Assembly: GCA_947561585.1 (NCBI GenBank)
Contig: CANNZV010001039.1
Coordinates: 62,001-126,000 of the forward strand
Origin: Caprella mutica
Lineage: Eukaryota > Arthropoda > Malacostraca > Amphipoda > Caprellidae
Length of the DNA stretch: 64,000 bases
Direction of reading: 5' to 3'
The position numbers and the translations under genes were made by a program. Under the pieces are notes generated by a model. That model saw only the letters and a list, made by a program, of their open reading frames with translations, did no database searches and was not told where the DNA came from. Below, one piece after another: positions 1 to 12,700 of the stretch; within the stretch, counting starts at the first letter, position 1; the number at the start of each line of letters is the position of its first letter.

Positions 1-360
1 TCAACACTTACGGACTATATTTTAAACATTTGATGAAATATTTAAGATGTATTTTACTAATTTTGGTGAATTCCAAGAAAAAGGAAATAGTTATACCTAA
101 AATATAAGAATATAGTTATACCATTTGTTTTTTTATATTTAGCTATTAAATATAGTGATAATTTCACAGTGATTAATCATGGGCTATCTATATTTTGTTG
201 GAGAAAATGTTCAATCATTACAATAATATTATTATGATAAAATTTCAAATACGATGAATAATTACTGTGAATAGCAAGTCATTATGGTTTATTTCAATTA
301 AATTAGTAGATCAGAATTAAATCCTATCGTTTAATTACCCAAATTTTCAATGTTTTAACT
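1..360. other. AT-rich sequence, nothing recognised
   Basis: No exon-like stretch, tandem repeat or element terminus could be supported here. The pogo-type element whose right end lies near 606 may extend leftwards through this stretch, but no matching left terminus is visible. Confidence 0.4.
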
Positions 361-606
361 ATTTTTATGGTGTCCGAATCATACTCCCAGCGTGTCCGAA
401 GTCTCCCTCTAGGAAGAAGCATTCGGACACTTGAACCTCTCTTACATTTTGTCTTATAACTTTCGAATAAAGGTTTGAACTGTAAAACAGTCTTAGTAAA
501 ATTGAAGCAAAATGATTGCTTAGAAATATTTATATAATTAAATTCGAATTAGTTTACGAATTATTCATATTTCCCCGAAAGTGTCCGAATGCTCATGGTT
601 CTCCCC
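361..606. mobile_element. Right end of a pogo/Tigger-type element (relic)
   Basis: The segment ends in ggttctcccc followed by TA. This is the same terminal sequence and target dinucleotide as the complete pogo-like element at 8619-10096. It also carries several copies of gtgtccgaa or its inverse (about 370, 391, 420 and 580), resembling subterminal repeats. The left terminus is not found, so it is either upstream of the window or lost. No transposase coding is visible. Confidence 0.4.
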
Positions 607-614
607 TATATAAA

Positions 615-1097
615 AGTTCGCAACAAAAAAACACATTTTATTAGTGAAACTTCTTTCGATTTTGGCTTTAGTTTTCGTGAAAAAAATGTAGGTTTTCAAT
701 TAAAAAAAATTACATATTTCAAAAAAAGAGAAGTGTTATAAGTGTGTATGCTAGAATGAAAACGAATTTCTTCATCGTTCTCTTTTTATCGCTGTTCAAA
801 ATCGAAAAATTTGGATTTTTTTTTTCCGAAAATTTCAGTTAGTCATCAAAAAATGATTATAAAAGAAAAAACAGATGGAAATTTGAAAAAACCCTCGATA
901 GATTATTTGTTCGAAATGTTCCAATGATTCTAAAAGTGTATTTGTTTTTATTCTAGCATATACTCTAATACACTTCTCGTCTTTTGAAATTTGTAAAAAA
1001 AATATTATTTAAAATTGAAAAACTACTTTTTTTCGAAAACTAAAGCCAAACTCGATAAAGTTACACGAATAAAATGTGGGTTTTTTTTGAGAAGTTA
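615..1097. mobile_element. Foldback/MITE-like element with long inverted arms
   Basis: Two arms of roughly 150-200 bp are inverted copies. The left arm carries ttggctttagttttcg and later tatgctagaat. The right arm carries the reverse complements (cgaaaactaaagccaa near 1037, attctagcatata near 952). Both arms also share an aaacacattttatt-like block near their outer ends and a gagaagtgt block further in. Similarity is imperfect, so it is old. It has no coding capacity, and the superfamily and target duplication are not determined. Confidence 0.55.
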
Positions 1098-2625
1098 TAT
1101 GTACTATAAAAAGTTCAGAACTATCGGTTCAAAAATATAATAGTTAAAAATCATGAATTTTCACACAAAAATTTGGGACATGAAAGCCTAAAAACTCTTT
1201 TTAATCAATAAAAATAAATTGGATAATTTGCACCAAAATCGATGTGCACCCTTAATGAGTAAGCTTTGAGAGAAAGTTTGATGAATATTTTAAGTGACAA
1301 TTTTTGATGAAGTATAAGTTTGAGGAGTATAAGCTTTTGATGAATTTAAGTTTTATAGTAGATGAAGGATATCCATGTTTTTGAATGAAATCAGTGAATT
1401 ATTATTTTATTAAAGATTGAAGCGCAGTTATATGACTAATGAAATATGTAATTAAAGATCAAAGTGCACCTATATGATATAATGATGATAAATACGAAGT
1501 TATAATTATCTACGGTAAGAATGGTAGATAAATGGAGTTACCATATAAGGAGTAAGAGGCTAGTTAGTGAGTGAGTGAAGAGGCACAAACTAGTGATGAA
1601 AATGGTAATTCAGGTAGGAATAAGTTGAAGTACGAAAATCTAAGAGAGTATACGGCTGAAACAAATAGCAGTTGATAAGAAATCTTTGATAACTCTACTG
1701 TCAAGCTTGTATCCTTGTTGCGTTTGAAATGAAATTTTCGAAATGAAGTAATCGTTTAGAAAATGAATTGAGATTAATAATGACGATGAAAAGTTCGTGA
1801 TGAACTTAAATGATGATAAAAAAAGTTCTTGGTGAACTTTGTAGTAATTAGCGAGGTTAATATTTAACTCAATGAGAGAAATGACTCTCAAGATAAAAAA
1901 GAATGCGAAGAAAAAATTTATTTGATTAATAATGTTTGATTATTGATGAGAAATGAGTTCTCGATTTGTTGAATAATCAAAACAGCTTTGCAAAATATGC
2001 AAACTTGACAATAGAATGATAATAAATAATGCTAATATCTTTCAATACTAATATCTTATTAAGTAATTCTAACATCTTAATAAACATTCATTAATATTTG
2101 CAAAATATTGGCATTCAGTTAAGAACAATAAATCATTAAAATTAATTGCAAAGAGTTACAGTCTAGAATTGCTTAGTCGACAATAATGTTTAGCTTCCAC
2201 TGACACTGAGTACATGAGAACGAAAGGAAGTGTGAGAACAAATGTGGTGAATGAGCAAATGAGTACATATTACAATCCGTACAAATTGTTAGTACGAAAG
2301 AGCGTTTCGATGAAACTCTCTTTCCCTATCTATCTTATCTATCCTCTATGTGTGAACTCGTTTTGTACGTACGTGTTCACTAATTCAGTTTATCACTTTC
2401 ACTGAAATTAATGTGCAATATTCATTCCCACTTTTCAAAGGTAGATTGCGTTATTTTATAACGGTGATTGATCATTGATCAATGATCATTGAGTTTGTAT
2501 CACTGAATGTTTTGAAAGTAATCACAATTATCACTTCACTTCTTCATTTCTCATCTCACTCCCTCCCTCTTTTTTTTTTTGTTTTGACATCAGATTTATC
2601 ACTTATTTTGCGTCAAAAAACTTAA
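1098..2625. other. Unassigned AT-rich sequence
   Basis: No convincing exon or tandem array. A short palindromic patch built on gatcattgatcaatgatc lies near 2470-2490. Given the primer-binding site at 2626-2640, part of this stretch could be decayed internal sequence of a minus-strand LTR element, but no gag or pol motif is readable. Confidence 0.4.
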
Positions 2626-3070
2626 CACAGTTGGGCGCCAATGTAAGGCTGCCTATGTTAACGTAAGTATTTATTTATATTAGGTGAAATAATATAACAG
2701 GGTTTATTTAAAGGTATAGGGAGTAAACTCCTTTATTATGTATCTTACGTTACAGGTTACGGCAACTTACAAATAAAATAAAGTAATAGAGAATAGATAT
2801 AGTAGAGATCCTTATCATTGGACTTGATAAGAATCCCAATGGGAGAATGTGTTTAATACAAGCCAATATACTACTAACTCAATGCGAGTGTGGCCATCAC
2901 ACTCTAAGTGAGTGCTGCCACTACACTCCACACTAAACACTCCTTGAGTGTTTCACTACACTCGGCTACTATACTTCTAGCTCAACTACTACTTAACACT
3001 CTCTCAAGGCATTGAGCACTGGCTATGTATAAGCTAACTATTACAGGGTAATCACCTAAATAACACATGG
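2626..3070 (-). mobile_element. LTR-retrotransposon fragment: LTR plus primer-binding site
   Basis: Read on the minus strand, an LTR-like sequence ends ...CTTACA. One base later comes TGGCGCCCAACTGTG (2626-2640), the form of a tRNA-complementary primer-binding site seen in Gypsy-type insect elements. The plus strand shows the LTR edge as tgtaaggctgcc at 2642. On the minus strand the LTR carries AATAAA-type signals (about 2705 and 2730). The distal LTR edge near 3070 is a guess. No coding region was identified, so this is probably a decayed or truncated copy. Confidence 0.45.
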
Positions 3071-3738
3071 ACTCTTCTACAAAGCCTTAAGCTCTGAGAT
3101 GAAAGTTCAAAGCATTGAATGAATTAAAAGTATTATAGAGTTCAGCCATATAATTAACTCGCACTCAGTATAGGTAAAAGTTTCGAGTTATCGGATGTTT
3201 CTGCATGTTTATTTGATCTTTATTAAAGTTACAATGAAAATAAAACATGACAAAAATGGTCTCCGTTTTCTCATTTTACGTACTGGAATATCTTCGAGAT
3301 CTACATTATTATAGATTTTATAAAAGCTAACCTGCCTGTATTGCATAATATATATTTTTTATTATAAATAAATATTTAACTTCACAAAGTTATTCGTTTT
3401 GTATATTATTTATGGAAAGCAAAGTTTACGGACAGCTAAGTTGACTACAATTGAGCAATAAATCATACAATAAATCATCAATATATCTCAATATTTTGAA
3501 GCTAATGTACTAATTATCATAATTATTTCTATTTTAAACAAATTTCTTGTTGGTATGTATGATGGTATCTCGTGTGAGGAAAGCATTTTTATCAAAAATA
3601 TTAAAGAAAAATATCAGTAATAAATTTATCTAAAATTTACATTAACATATGTGATATATTCTTCCTATCATAAATTCCAAGATTGAATATTTGAAGAAGT
3701 TCTATGTTTGGATGTATGAATCCGTACCAATAAAGAAT
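3071..3738. other. 3' flank of the first SLC45-like gene
   Basis: AT-rich sequence downstream of the minus-strand stop codon. Minus-strand AATAAA motifs occur near 3357, but I cannot say which is used. A short stretch next to the stop (taaagaatct) is shared with the other paralogue, marking conserved 3'UTR. Nothing else recognised. Confidence 0.4.
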
Positions 3739-6700
3739 CTACAAATCTAAGTAGACAACCTGTGTAGCCATCACGGCGCCACAAAATGCCAAGAAGGAGG
3801 CGGCTCCCACGACTGCAACCGTGGATCCAACCCACTGTACTAATGAACCCAAGAAGAGGCTCTGGACAATTTGTGCCAGAAAGAGCATGGAGGAGACGAT
3901 AGCCACGTCTGTTCCCAGTCCTCTAATCTGCTTATTGGACTCTTCTGAATTCTGGTTCGACGAGATTGAGTAACCGAAACCAACCTGTTGAGGAAAGTAG
4001 ACAGCATACAAAGTTCTAAAACGAGGTGATTAGATTTCCACAAGGAGATACCTGTCGGATACCGATATATTCACTACAATTATGTTCAAAAACTCGCAAT
4101 AAGTTACTGGTCACATCTCATAAATCCTGACTCACAGTTTTCTTCTCGTGGTAGTTTGCTAGTAGGATGTACGGTAATGTGAAAAGAGTTGCGTACATCA
4201 CACCGGCTGTGGCACTGAACAGGGTAACCCACAATTTGCTTGGGAAAAGAGCCATCAACACCATTCCGATGCTGTACACCAACTGCCCATACACGTACAC
4301 TGCTTTGGCCCTGTCAAGAAAGATTAAAATTCTTATTGATTTAGTGTCTAACTACTGTACATGTATTTTCTAATGTATTGTGACGACTTGGTAAAACACG
4401 GAACGATGACACTTGGTTCACCGTCCTCATCTAAATCTCACCCGAATTTCTGAACTAGTGTCTCTACATAGAGAGAATAAACGGCACACGATATAGAGTA
4501 TAGACACATTCCCCAGCAGCCAAAACGGACTCCTTTTTCGTAAGAGATGTGAGAGTGTGAACCTTTAGGAGCCTTCAAAGCAAATAAAATTTATTACAAA
4601 TCTGTAGTCAATCAAAGCAGATAATTTTTGTATAGTAATAGGAATGTCCTCTCACCACTTACCATAGGATCGCCCTTGAAGACAGCTTCTCCCACGAAAT
4701 CTGTGAAGTAGAGAGTGTAGCACATCAGAGAAATCAAGCTGAAGAAGTTTGTTAGCAGAACTATACGTAAACTCTGCAAAAAGGAGATTATCAATTATGG
4801 TAGCAAACCAATTCAATCTACATTTATGCACACATAAAAATCACGAATTGGTAACCCAAATTTATACATTAAAGCCACATATATGTTATGTATTTCCCCT
4901 CTCAAGTGATGAGCGATCGAATGAAATATTTCATATGTTTTATGTGTGGATATTTTTTTAATAGTGAAATGATTAGGAATTGTTATTGTTTTACCCTAGT
5001 AACCTAGCCGCTGAAGCAGGCGGACCAATCCTCATGAAAAAAAAATATTTTCTTAAACCGATTTGGATGCTGTCTTTTCATGACTTTTACTTTTCAACAT
5101 AAGTAGAATTACATACGATTAGACAGAAAAGAAGGTGAAAACCGGTAAGCATTTATTCAAATATACAGGGTGTCAAAAAAACAGAACCAACTCTAAGTTA
5201 GTATATTTCAAAAACTATTGAAGGTAGATGTTTCTTTCTGGTATCATTTTTGTTGTTGTATCCTTCTCCATCCCAGTTAAATTTTTCATATATTTTATTC
5301 ATTTTTGTGAATGTTATGAGGATTTTATTGATGGGTGGTGAAAATGGCTTTGCGCAAATAGTTAGAAGACCTAAGAAGTATTTGTTTCTTATATTTGTTT
5401 GTTAATTTTATTTTTAATAAAAATTATTCTTTGGCGTTTACCAATTGATATTGGAATATCAAATGAAAGTTTTTATGAAGATATAATATCGAAAAGTCAA
5501 TTTTTTTTAGTGAAGACTGGCGCGAACGCGCCAGTGGCTAGATTAATGAGCAAGCTTTTACGAGCTAGATTACTAGGGTTAAAAAAAATATATACGTCAC
5601 TGTTTTTTTCTATAAAATGAGTATACCTGATTTTGTTAAAATATTGTTATATTTTTGGCTAAAATGGCTTTAGACAAAAATCCGTTCTGCGAATTTTCTT
5701 TAGGCGAATTTTCATTTTGCACTATAATTGGTTTAATTTGATCTATTGATCTCTGTGAAAAACATGATATGAGGCAGCCAACAAATTAAAAAAAATAACC
5801 ACAACTGTATTGTAAGAGGTACATTCATACTTAAAAGTGACGATTTGAGTTACTATCTATATTAACGGAGTAGTGAATTCCGTTAAGAAAGGGGACTCAA
5901 TAACAATAGGTACCTTAACTGAAGTAAAAAATCAGAGTCTCGATTATCAAGGTATCATTTATTATGAGCAAGTAACTTCCCTAAAGTTCATTACCTTAGG
6001 CATGTAAACTATGGACAACAGGTAGTGTTTCAAAGTAACCTCTGACACCGCAGCTTGTTCTAAATCAGCAGCTTTACAAAAATGTTCATTAGAGTGGTTT
6101 GAGATCTGAAGAAATGAAAGAACTGTTATTATGTTCTGTTGGAAATAAAGAATAATCCTTAAACAGTGCATATCAAGTAAACAAGTTAAATGTAAGAATT
6201 GCACTAAATGATGTTGCGCCAATAGCTTGAACTGAACAACTAAGAAATGCCTGTGAGCTTTTTCCTCAATAATCTGCAATACAGATGATTAATATATATG
6301 TATAGATGATCAAGCTGTATAGATGATCAATCTATTTTTACTCAATCATCTGCTATATGTATATAGACATTCTTATGTTACCATTGGAGCTGATTCTTCT
6401 TCGCTGTAAGAGTCTCCACTCTCCACGTACAATTTTGTTTCTCTTTGTTTCTGAGACAGAGAAAATCAATCGATAAATAAATAGTTGGGCCTGTGGCTGA
6501 ACTATACAGTATAGTTCTAAAAACACACAAAAAACATAAATCCAATCCCAATGTTAGGTTCCAGTATTGTAACTGTAGCAATGGCTCAAAGAATTAAAAA
6601 GTATTTGGACATTACCTTCTGAATGTAATTTATCATTCCAACTGGTATTTCCTTGAAAGATGTGACTGTAAATATCACACAGATGATATAGATGAAAAGA

Positions 6701-9700
6701 ACCAAAGTGAACACTGCACGTAAATGTCCTCCGAAAATTTCACCTTGGAAAGTAAAAATAAGAAAATTTTCAGTCGCGAACAAAATAATAATAATAACCT
6801 GGTATTGACTGATAGCGAAAATTTTTGAATGAATTATAAGACATCGACCTTTCAATTGCTTGTTGTAGCTGATAAATAAAATGAAATCTATTCTTCGACT
6901 ACTTGAAAAAAATTTGTGAAATTGATTAGACTGACCAACCACCGTGTTATCCCAATCGATAGCTCCAATTGCGTAGCCAGCTCCACCTCCCAAACCTGCC
7001 ATCATCGTGAATGTGGATAGACCCACAGCGTGATCTTCTGTAGTCAAGTTAGCAGGTCAGTGATGATAAATGACCCAACTTACGTGCATGTTCGCAAATT
7101 GAATATTTTGTTCATATACAGAACACGAAATTCGAATTTACGGTTTTGTGCAACGGTGATGGAAATGGTAACGTAATTAATGAAATGTTCGGAGCTTCAG
7201 GGGATCGTCCCACTTATCCAATTTAATTTTTGATACACATATAAAACAATGAAAATATTTTTTCCCACGTTAAAATTAACATTTTCTTCATAGAAAACCA
7301 GATATAAATAAAAAAATTATGGAGGAGGTGCAAGAAATGTATCTCCTCAGTCAAATATTAACCTGAAGTGATAATATGGGTATCATTGGATGCGGAAAGA
7401 CTCAGGCAACAAAAGTACAAGGCCTTTCGTTTAAAAATTCAGACTCTTTCTTGAAAATTTCGTACTTTTGCTTATCCATATACTCTACCCATATCATCAT
7501 TCTAAATCTAAAATTGGCGAAGGAAAAACAGATTGGCTCCCAAAAAGTAGTACTGGTAGTACCTTTCAAGATAGCCAAAGAACAAAATATTTTTTTAGAT
7601 TTTCTTTTAAAATTTCGGTGTACGCATTTTGGAACCAAATGGACTCCTCTACTTTGTTGCTTAAGCCTTTCCGCATTTCTATATCATAAATATAACTTTA
7701 AAATTGACGAAAGAGATACAATTCTTTCCGCCCCTCAACTTCTTCCTTATCTCGGCTTCTTCGAAGTTTTACATACATAATAAAAAAAGTTTTGTAATGG
7801 GGACGCTCCCCTTAAAAATTTATTAGCTATCTTGGTGAAGTAGATGAATCTGTAGCTATACTAAGTTTCACAGCAATAATTGTTTGTCTGTATACTCTCT
7901 GATTAATAATTTCATAAATTATTATTCGATGTTTTTATCCTATTATAAAAGATGAGTTGATCCATTTCACAATACTCATTTTCTTCAATTATGTATGAAA
8001 AATTTCAGATGTGATATTGGAGAAAATTTCTCCTCTCACCAATGAGTTACTGATAATGATCTATTGATGTACAGTTGATCTTGTTTGGATGAGTTTACCA
8101 TTCTTCAGTGATTTAACAATTTAGATGTTAAGAATCTCTTCATATCATATATAGGTGATTTTTATTGGTAGCTAGAGTTTAAGAATGAACCTGGTAAAGT
8201 GACGTCCAGTAGATAGGCTCTGGATGGACTCTGGCAAGCGTCAGAGTGAAAGTCAAGCAAAACCAAACCGATGATGGTGAAACAAATGCCCCAAGGGTGA
8301 TAATTACCATTTTCGTTGATCAGTGGTACTCTATCTGTAGGTAAAGGTTAATATTTTTGACAGTCATGAAGATAATGTGAATTTCGAACTGATTAATAAT
8401 AATTAGGGTATGAAGTTACACATACTGAGTACATCACTGACAGTATATATGCAAGAAATTATCAATTCATACGTTATACTTTTTCTCACTAGGTTGGTAG
8501 GTAGCGTTGTAGGAAGAAGCTGGTAAAGTCGTTGTATCGTTGTCCCAGTACGAATCATTCTTAGTAAGTAGATTAAGCTTAATATTTAATAATATGACTA
8601 CAATATAAATATACATTAGGGGAGAACCGGGTGAGTTCGTACATTTTTCCTTTCAAGGCTTATAGAATCTTAACTATTCTAACTCACAATTGAATCTATA
8701 GGTTTTGTATATTGTATTGAAAATATTACGGAAGCTTTGAATTCTGTATCCTTACAATTGACTAAAACCCTTTTGAGATAACAAAAAATCACAAAATGCT
8801 TCATCACCGATGTCTTCCGAACTAGATTATAGAGCTCCAATTTCCATCGTAAGCCTACGCTTTGTCACTGGTGAAAATGAGTATTTCTTTGTTGAAATTT
8901 GTTTCTCTTTCAGTAACTCTTTTTATAGGGTATCAGTTGTTATCATTGACTTTCTTGGTTATCTACCTCTGCTGTTGCTCTCTCTAAGAGAAGACTTTAC
9001 AAATGGCCGATTGTTTTCAAAAGATGTTCCTAAAAATGAAACATTTGATCTAGAGGGGCCTGGTTGTGGCTCGTGGATGGTGAAATAGGAGAAGCCTCGA
9101 TCCCGGTTAAAGTAAGAGGAAGCTCGATGGATGGTAAAGTGGGAGCAGGCTCGGTGGCGGGTGAAGTAGGAGCAGACTCAGTAGATGGTGAAGTAGGTGA
9201 AAGATCGGTGGATGGTGAAGTAGGAGCAGGCTCTGTGGATGGTGAAGCTAGAGCAGGCTCGTTAGATGGTGAAGCAGGAGAAGGATCGGTGGATAGTGAA
9301 GAAGGAGCAGGCTCGGTGGATGAGAAGCAGGAGTAGGCTCGGTGGATGGTGCATTTTCTACTTGGTTGCGCAGATAATGATTTGAACTATTATCAGCATA
9401 TTCTGGAAAAGCCCGTCCTTCACTATTTCGCTGGTAAAAGCTTTCTTTTCTAATTTATGATTATCAAATTCTGAACCATTTCTGGATCTCTTTGTGGCAT
9501 TTAACAGTGTCATCAGAGGAACTTTATTCAATTTAGCAGCTTTACGTACTGCTGTTTCATTTTCCCATACGTTATATGCCTGTTCCACATCACAGGAAGA
9601 ATACTGTTTCATTCTTTTACGTGTATATACTCGAGGCATATATGAAAAATAAATATAGAGGTGAATTCATACATAATGAGGTGAAACCGTACAGAGGAGG

Positions 9701-12700
9701 ATGTGCCCGTACATATTTGTTCGATGACACCCCACACCACTATTTTATTTTCAAAATGAAATACATCAGATATTAATGAGTTTTAACTGAATATTAACGT
9801 TTACATACGTAGAGACTATCCTAGTGAATACTAGTATTCCATATAGAGTTTCTAGATAGTAAATTATAATTGCTATGGCTTAGCTCAAGTAGTGAGAAAA
9901 TTATATTTTAGTGCTAAAAATATATGATCTTTCACCGAAGGAACATACTACACCGTCCCACGCTGAAACTTGTTTCAAACTGATTGTTGTTATAATGTAT
10001 AGGATCACTCAAATTTCAACGGGTTAGAACATAACAGGTGTTGAGTTATGGCCATGTACGGATTCACCCGCTGTACAAACTTACCCGGTTCTCCCCTATA
10101 AACACACAGCTTAGTTACTAATCTTTAACTATCTACATAACTCAATGACAGATGATGCATTTAAATAATTGCTATATCACCATCTGGCTAAACTTCTACA
10201 ATTTTATCATAAATGGATTTTATTAGTAATTATATTTCAATTTTTGTACGGATAGATTATTTAAATTCTGAAATAAATTAGTTTAAATCAATGGATGGAT
10301 AGATTTATCTTAGTTATTAGTTGAACTTACCAAGTACGTAGGAGAAATTCCGTAAGTATCTCCTAGTAGAATACCAAACAGTTTTCCACTCGGGAACAGT
10401 AACATACCTTGAATAAAGGAAAAGAAAATAATAAGCTGTTTCCCAAAACGTATTCGTTACTTAATGAAGCTAAAAATGATTAGTTTTTTAGCGCAGTGTC
10501 ATTTAAATATGAATTCATAAATAAAATGAAAGAAACATGGAGCTTCTACTTCAGATAATCACCTAAAAGAACACCAAAGGAGAGGACTAGAATGAAAGGT
10601 CTCCTACGGCCCATTCTCAGCGTACATTTGTCACTCAGGGAACCTGAGAAAATATAATAACTTAAACATTAAAATGTTAAATTAACCTGTATTTAATTTA
10701 GAAAATAGGCATAACATTTATGTAACTATTCAGGCCATAAAGTTAATTTAATGACAGTTTTTTATTGCTCACCAAGAACGGGTGTCAAGAAAAACCCTAG
10801 AACAGGACTGATGCACCAGATGAGGGTCATCAACCGGTGCTCCACCCCGATTTTAAGGAGAGTTGGGGTTACGAATGATGTCTCAAGCGCGTAACAGAAC
10901 TCAATGCCCATCACAGATGCTGACATTCGAATCATCTCCATCCAAGTTTTGTGCCTAAGATTTGGTAAAAAAAAATGGTGGCGGGAAATTTCGGTCTCTG
11001 AATAATCGGTCTTGAAATTTCGGTATCGCAAATTTCGGTCTCAGAATTATAAATGACCTCTCAACATAAATGACAGTTATGGTAGTTTGCTGTATGCGCT
11101 AGTTTGTTGTACTTCACACTTCATGTTTTAAAATAAAGCAAGAGAATAAGACAAAAGAGTTCTGGTAATTGCATCACTAGATAGCAGGAGTGAGAGAAAC
11201 ATTGAATTTAGGTAACTACCCTTCTATACAGGGTGTCCCAGAAAAAAACCCAACTTTAAATTAGTATATTTCAACAACTACTAAAGATACAGTTTTTTTT
11301 TCGAGCTTCATTTTGTTGATCGTTTAATCTTTTGCCAGTAACTGTTAAATTCTCATAACGATTTATTCATTTTTGTGAATATTATAACGATTTTATTGAT
11401 GGGTGATGAAAATGGCTTTGCCCGAATTGACAGAAAACGGACAATGAAGTAAGTTCAAACATAAAAATATCTCTATTAGACAACAATCCCTCAAATAAAA
11501 TAGATAAATTTCCAGGTTTTAAGAGCGTACAAATTACTTTTCCATTTATAAAATATAGATTGAGAAATGTGATCAAGTACTAAAAGGAAGGAACAAGTAT
11601 AAATTTTAAGAAGAGTCGTTCAGGCCACCCCTACAAAATGAAAGTTAGAGTGATGATTTTAATTTACACAGTGATAAAGTCGGTCAAAATAAAAATCAAG
11701 ATAAATATTCTGATAAGCATATTTCCGAATGGTATGATCAATTACTTCTCCGTTTGTATAAAATACAGCTTCTTCTCTCATGATAATACCTTCCACAAAA
11801 CGAACATGTCTTTGCAAGAACCAGTTGGCAAAATTTCTACCTCGTGAAAATTTTATTTCAAGAAGTTGTTGTTTGACTTTGATTTTTGGGGGGGGATTTA
11901 AAGGTCATGCTTAGTAATTCGATTAATTGAAGAGTTTGAGATATTTAGACTATTAGTCCATTTCTCCTAACAAAATTGATTTTATTTTAATATCGTACTG
12001 TCCCTCTTGTGACCTGATAGGCCCTTGTTAAAACTTAGATTTGTGTAAAACTTATAGATTAGATTCTTACTTTTTGAACTTACTCTCAATTTTCTGGATC
12101 AGCAATATTTTATAAAAGGAGGAATTATTTAAATGCTTTTAAAAAATGACAACAAATCTGTTTTATTGTGAGATGGTTGTTTAATGAAGAAAGTTTTTAT
12201 GCTTGAAGTTACCGCATTGTCCGTTTTCTGACCATTCGCGCAAAACCATTTTCACCACCACTTAATAAAATCGTTATAATATTCACAAAAGTGGATAGAG
12301 CTTTATAAAAATTAAACGGAGTATGAAAAAGGGTTCAAACAACCAAATAATACTTGAAGAACAACTGTACCTTCAATTGTTACTGAAATATACTATTTTA
12401 AAGTTGGGTACACTTTTTCTGGGACACCCTGTGTATGTAATGTACAAACTGTACATTTATATATATTATACAGGCACTTTATAGAGCACATACCTTCATC
12501 GCCGCTTATAAATGATCTTGACCATCCAATAATATACGAGTTATCAATGACATTGACCTTGATCTTTGTCCCATTTGCTCCCAATATCAAATAAACTGAT
12601 TAATGAATATTGACCAATCGTCCCACACAATTCCAGGCAATTTGGTTTAATACTTTTTTAGTTATTGAGTTATGAATGCCCTTGACCTTTGACCAGATTT

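Larger units (their letters stand above)
8619..10096 (-). mobile_element. pogo/Tigger-like element, internally deleted
   Basis: Complete element flanked by TA on both sides. Terminal inverted repeats begin ggggagaaccgggt and match over about 24 bp. On the minus strand, starting at 9639, there is a psq/HTH-like N-terminus ([20 protein letters not shown], then [15 protein letters not shown]) as in pogo transposases. This is followed by a degenerate tract and a run of about 30-bp repeats (9090-9345) that reads as a PST/EPA-rich repeat on the minus strand. No DDE catalytic core is visible, so it is non-autonomous. It occupies intron 4 of SLC45 copy A; the same intron in copy B lacks it. Confidence 0.8.

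Noticed and set aside
5517..5534. Perfect short palindrome ctggcgcgaacgcgccag
   Set aside because: Isolated; no tandem partners, flanking terminator or element ends, so no role can be argued.
7376..7780. Plus-strand open frame of 134 codons in the SLC45 copy A intron
   Set aside because: An overlapping frame and a minus-strand frame are also open, with no splice, domain or compositional support; likely chance in AT-rich DNA.
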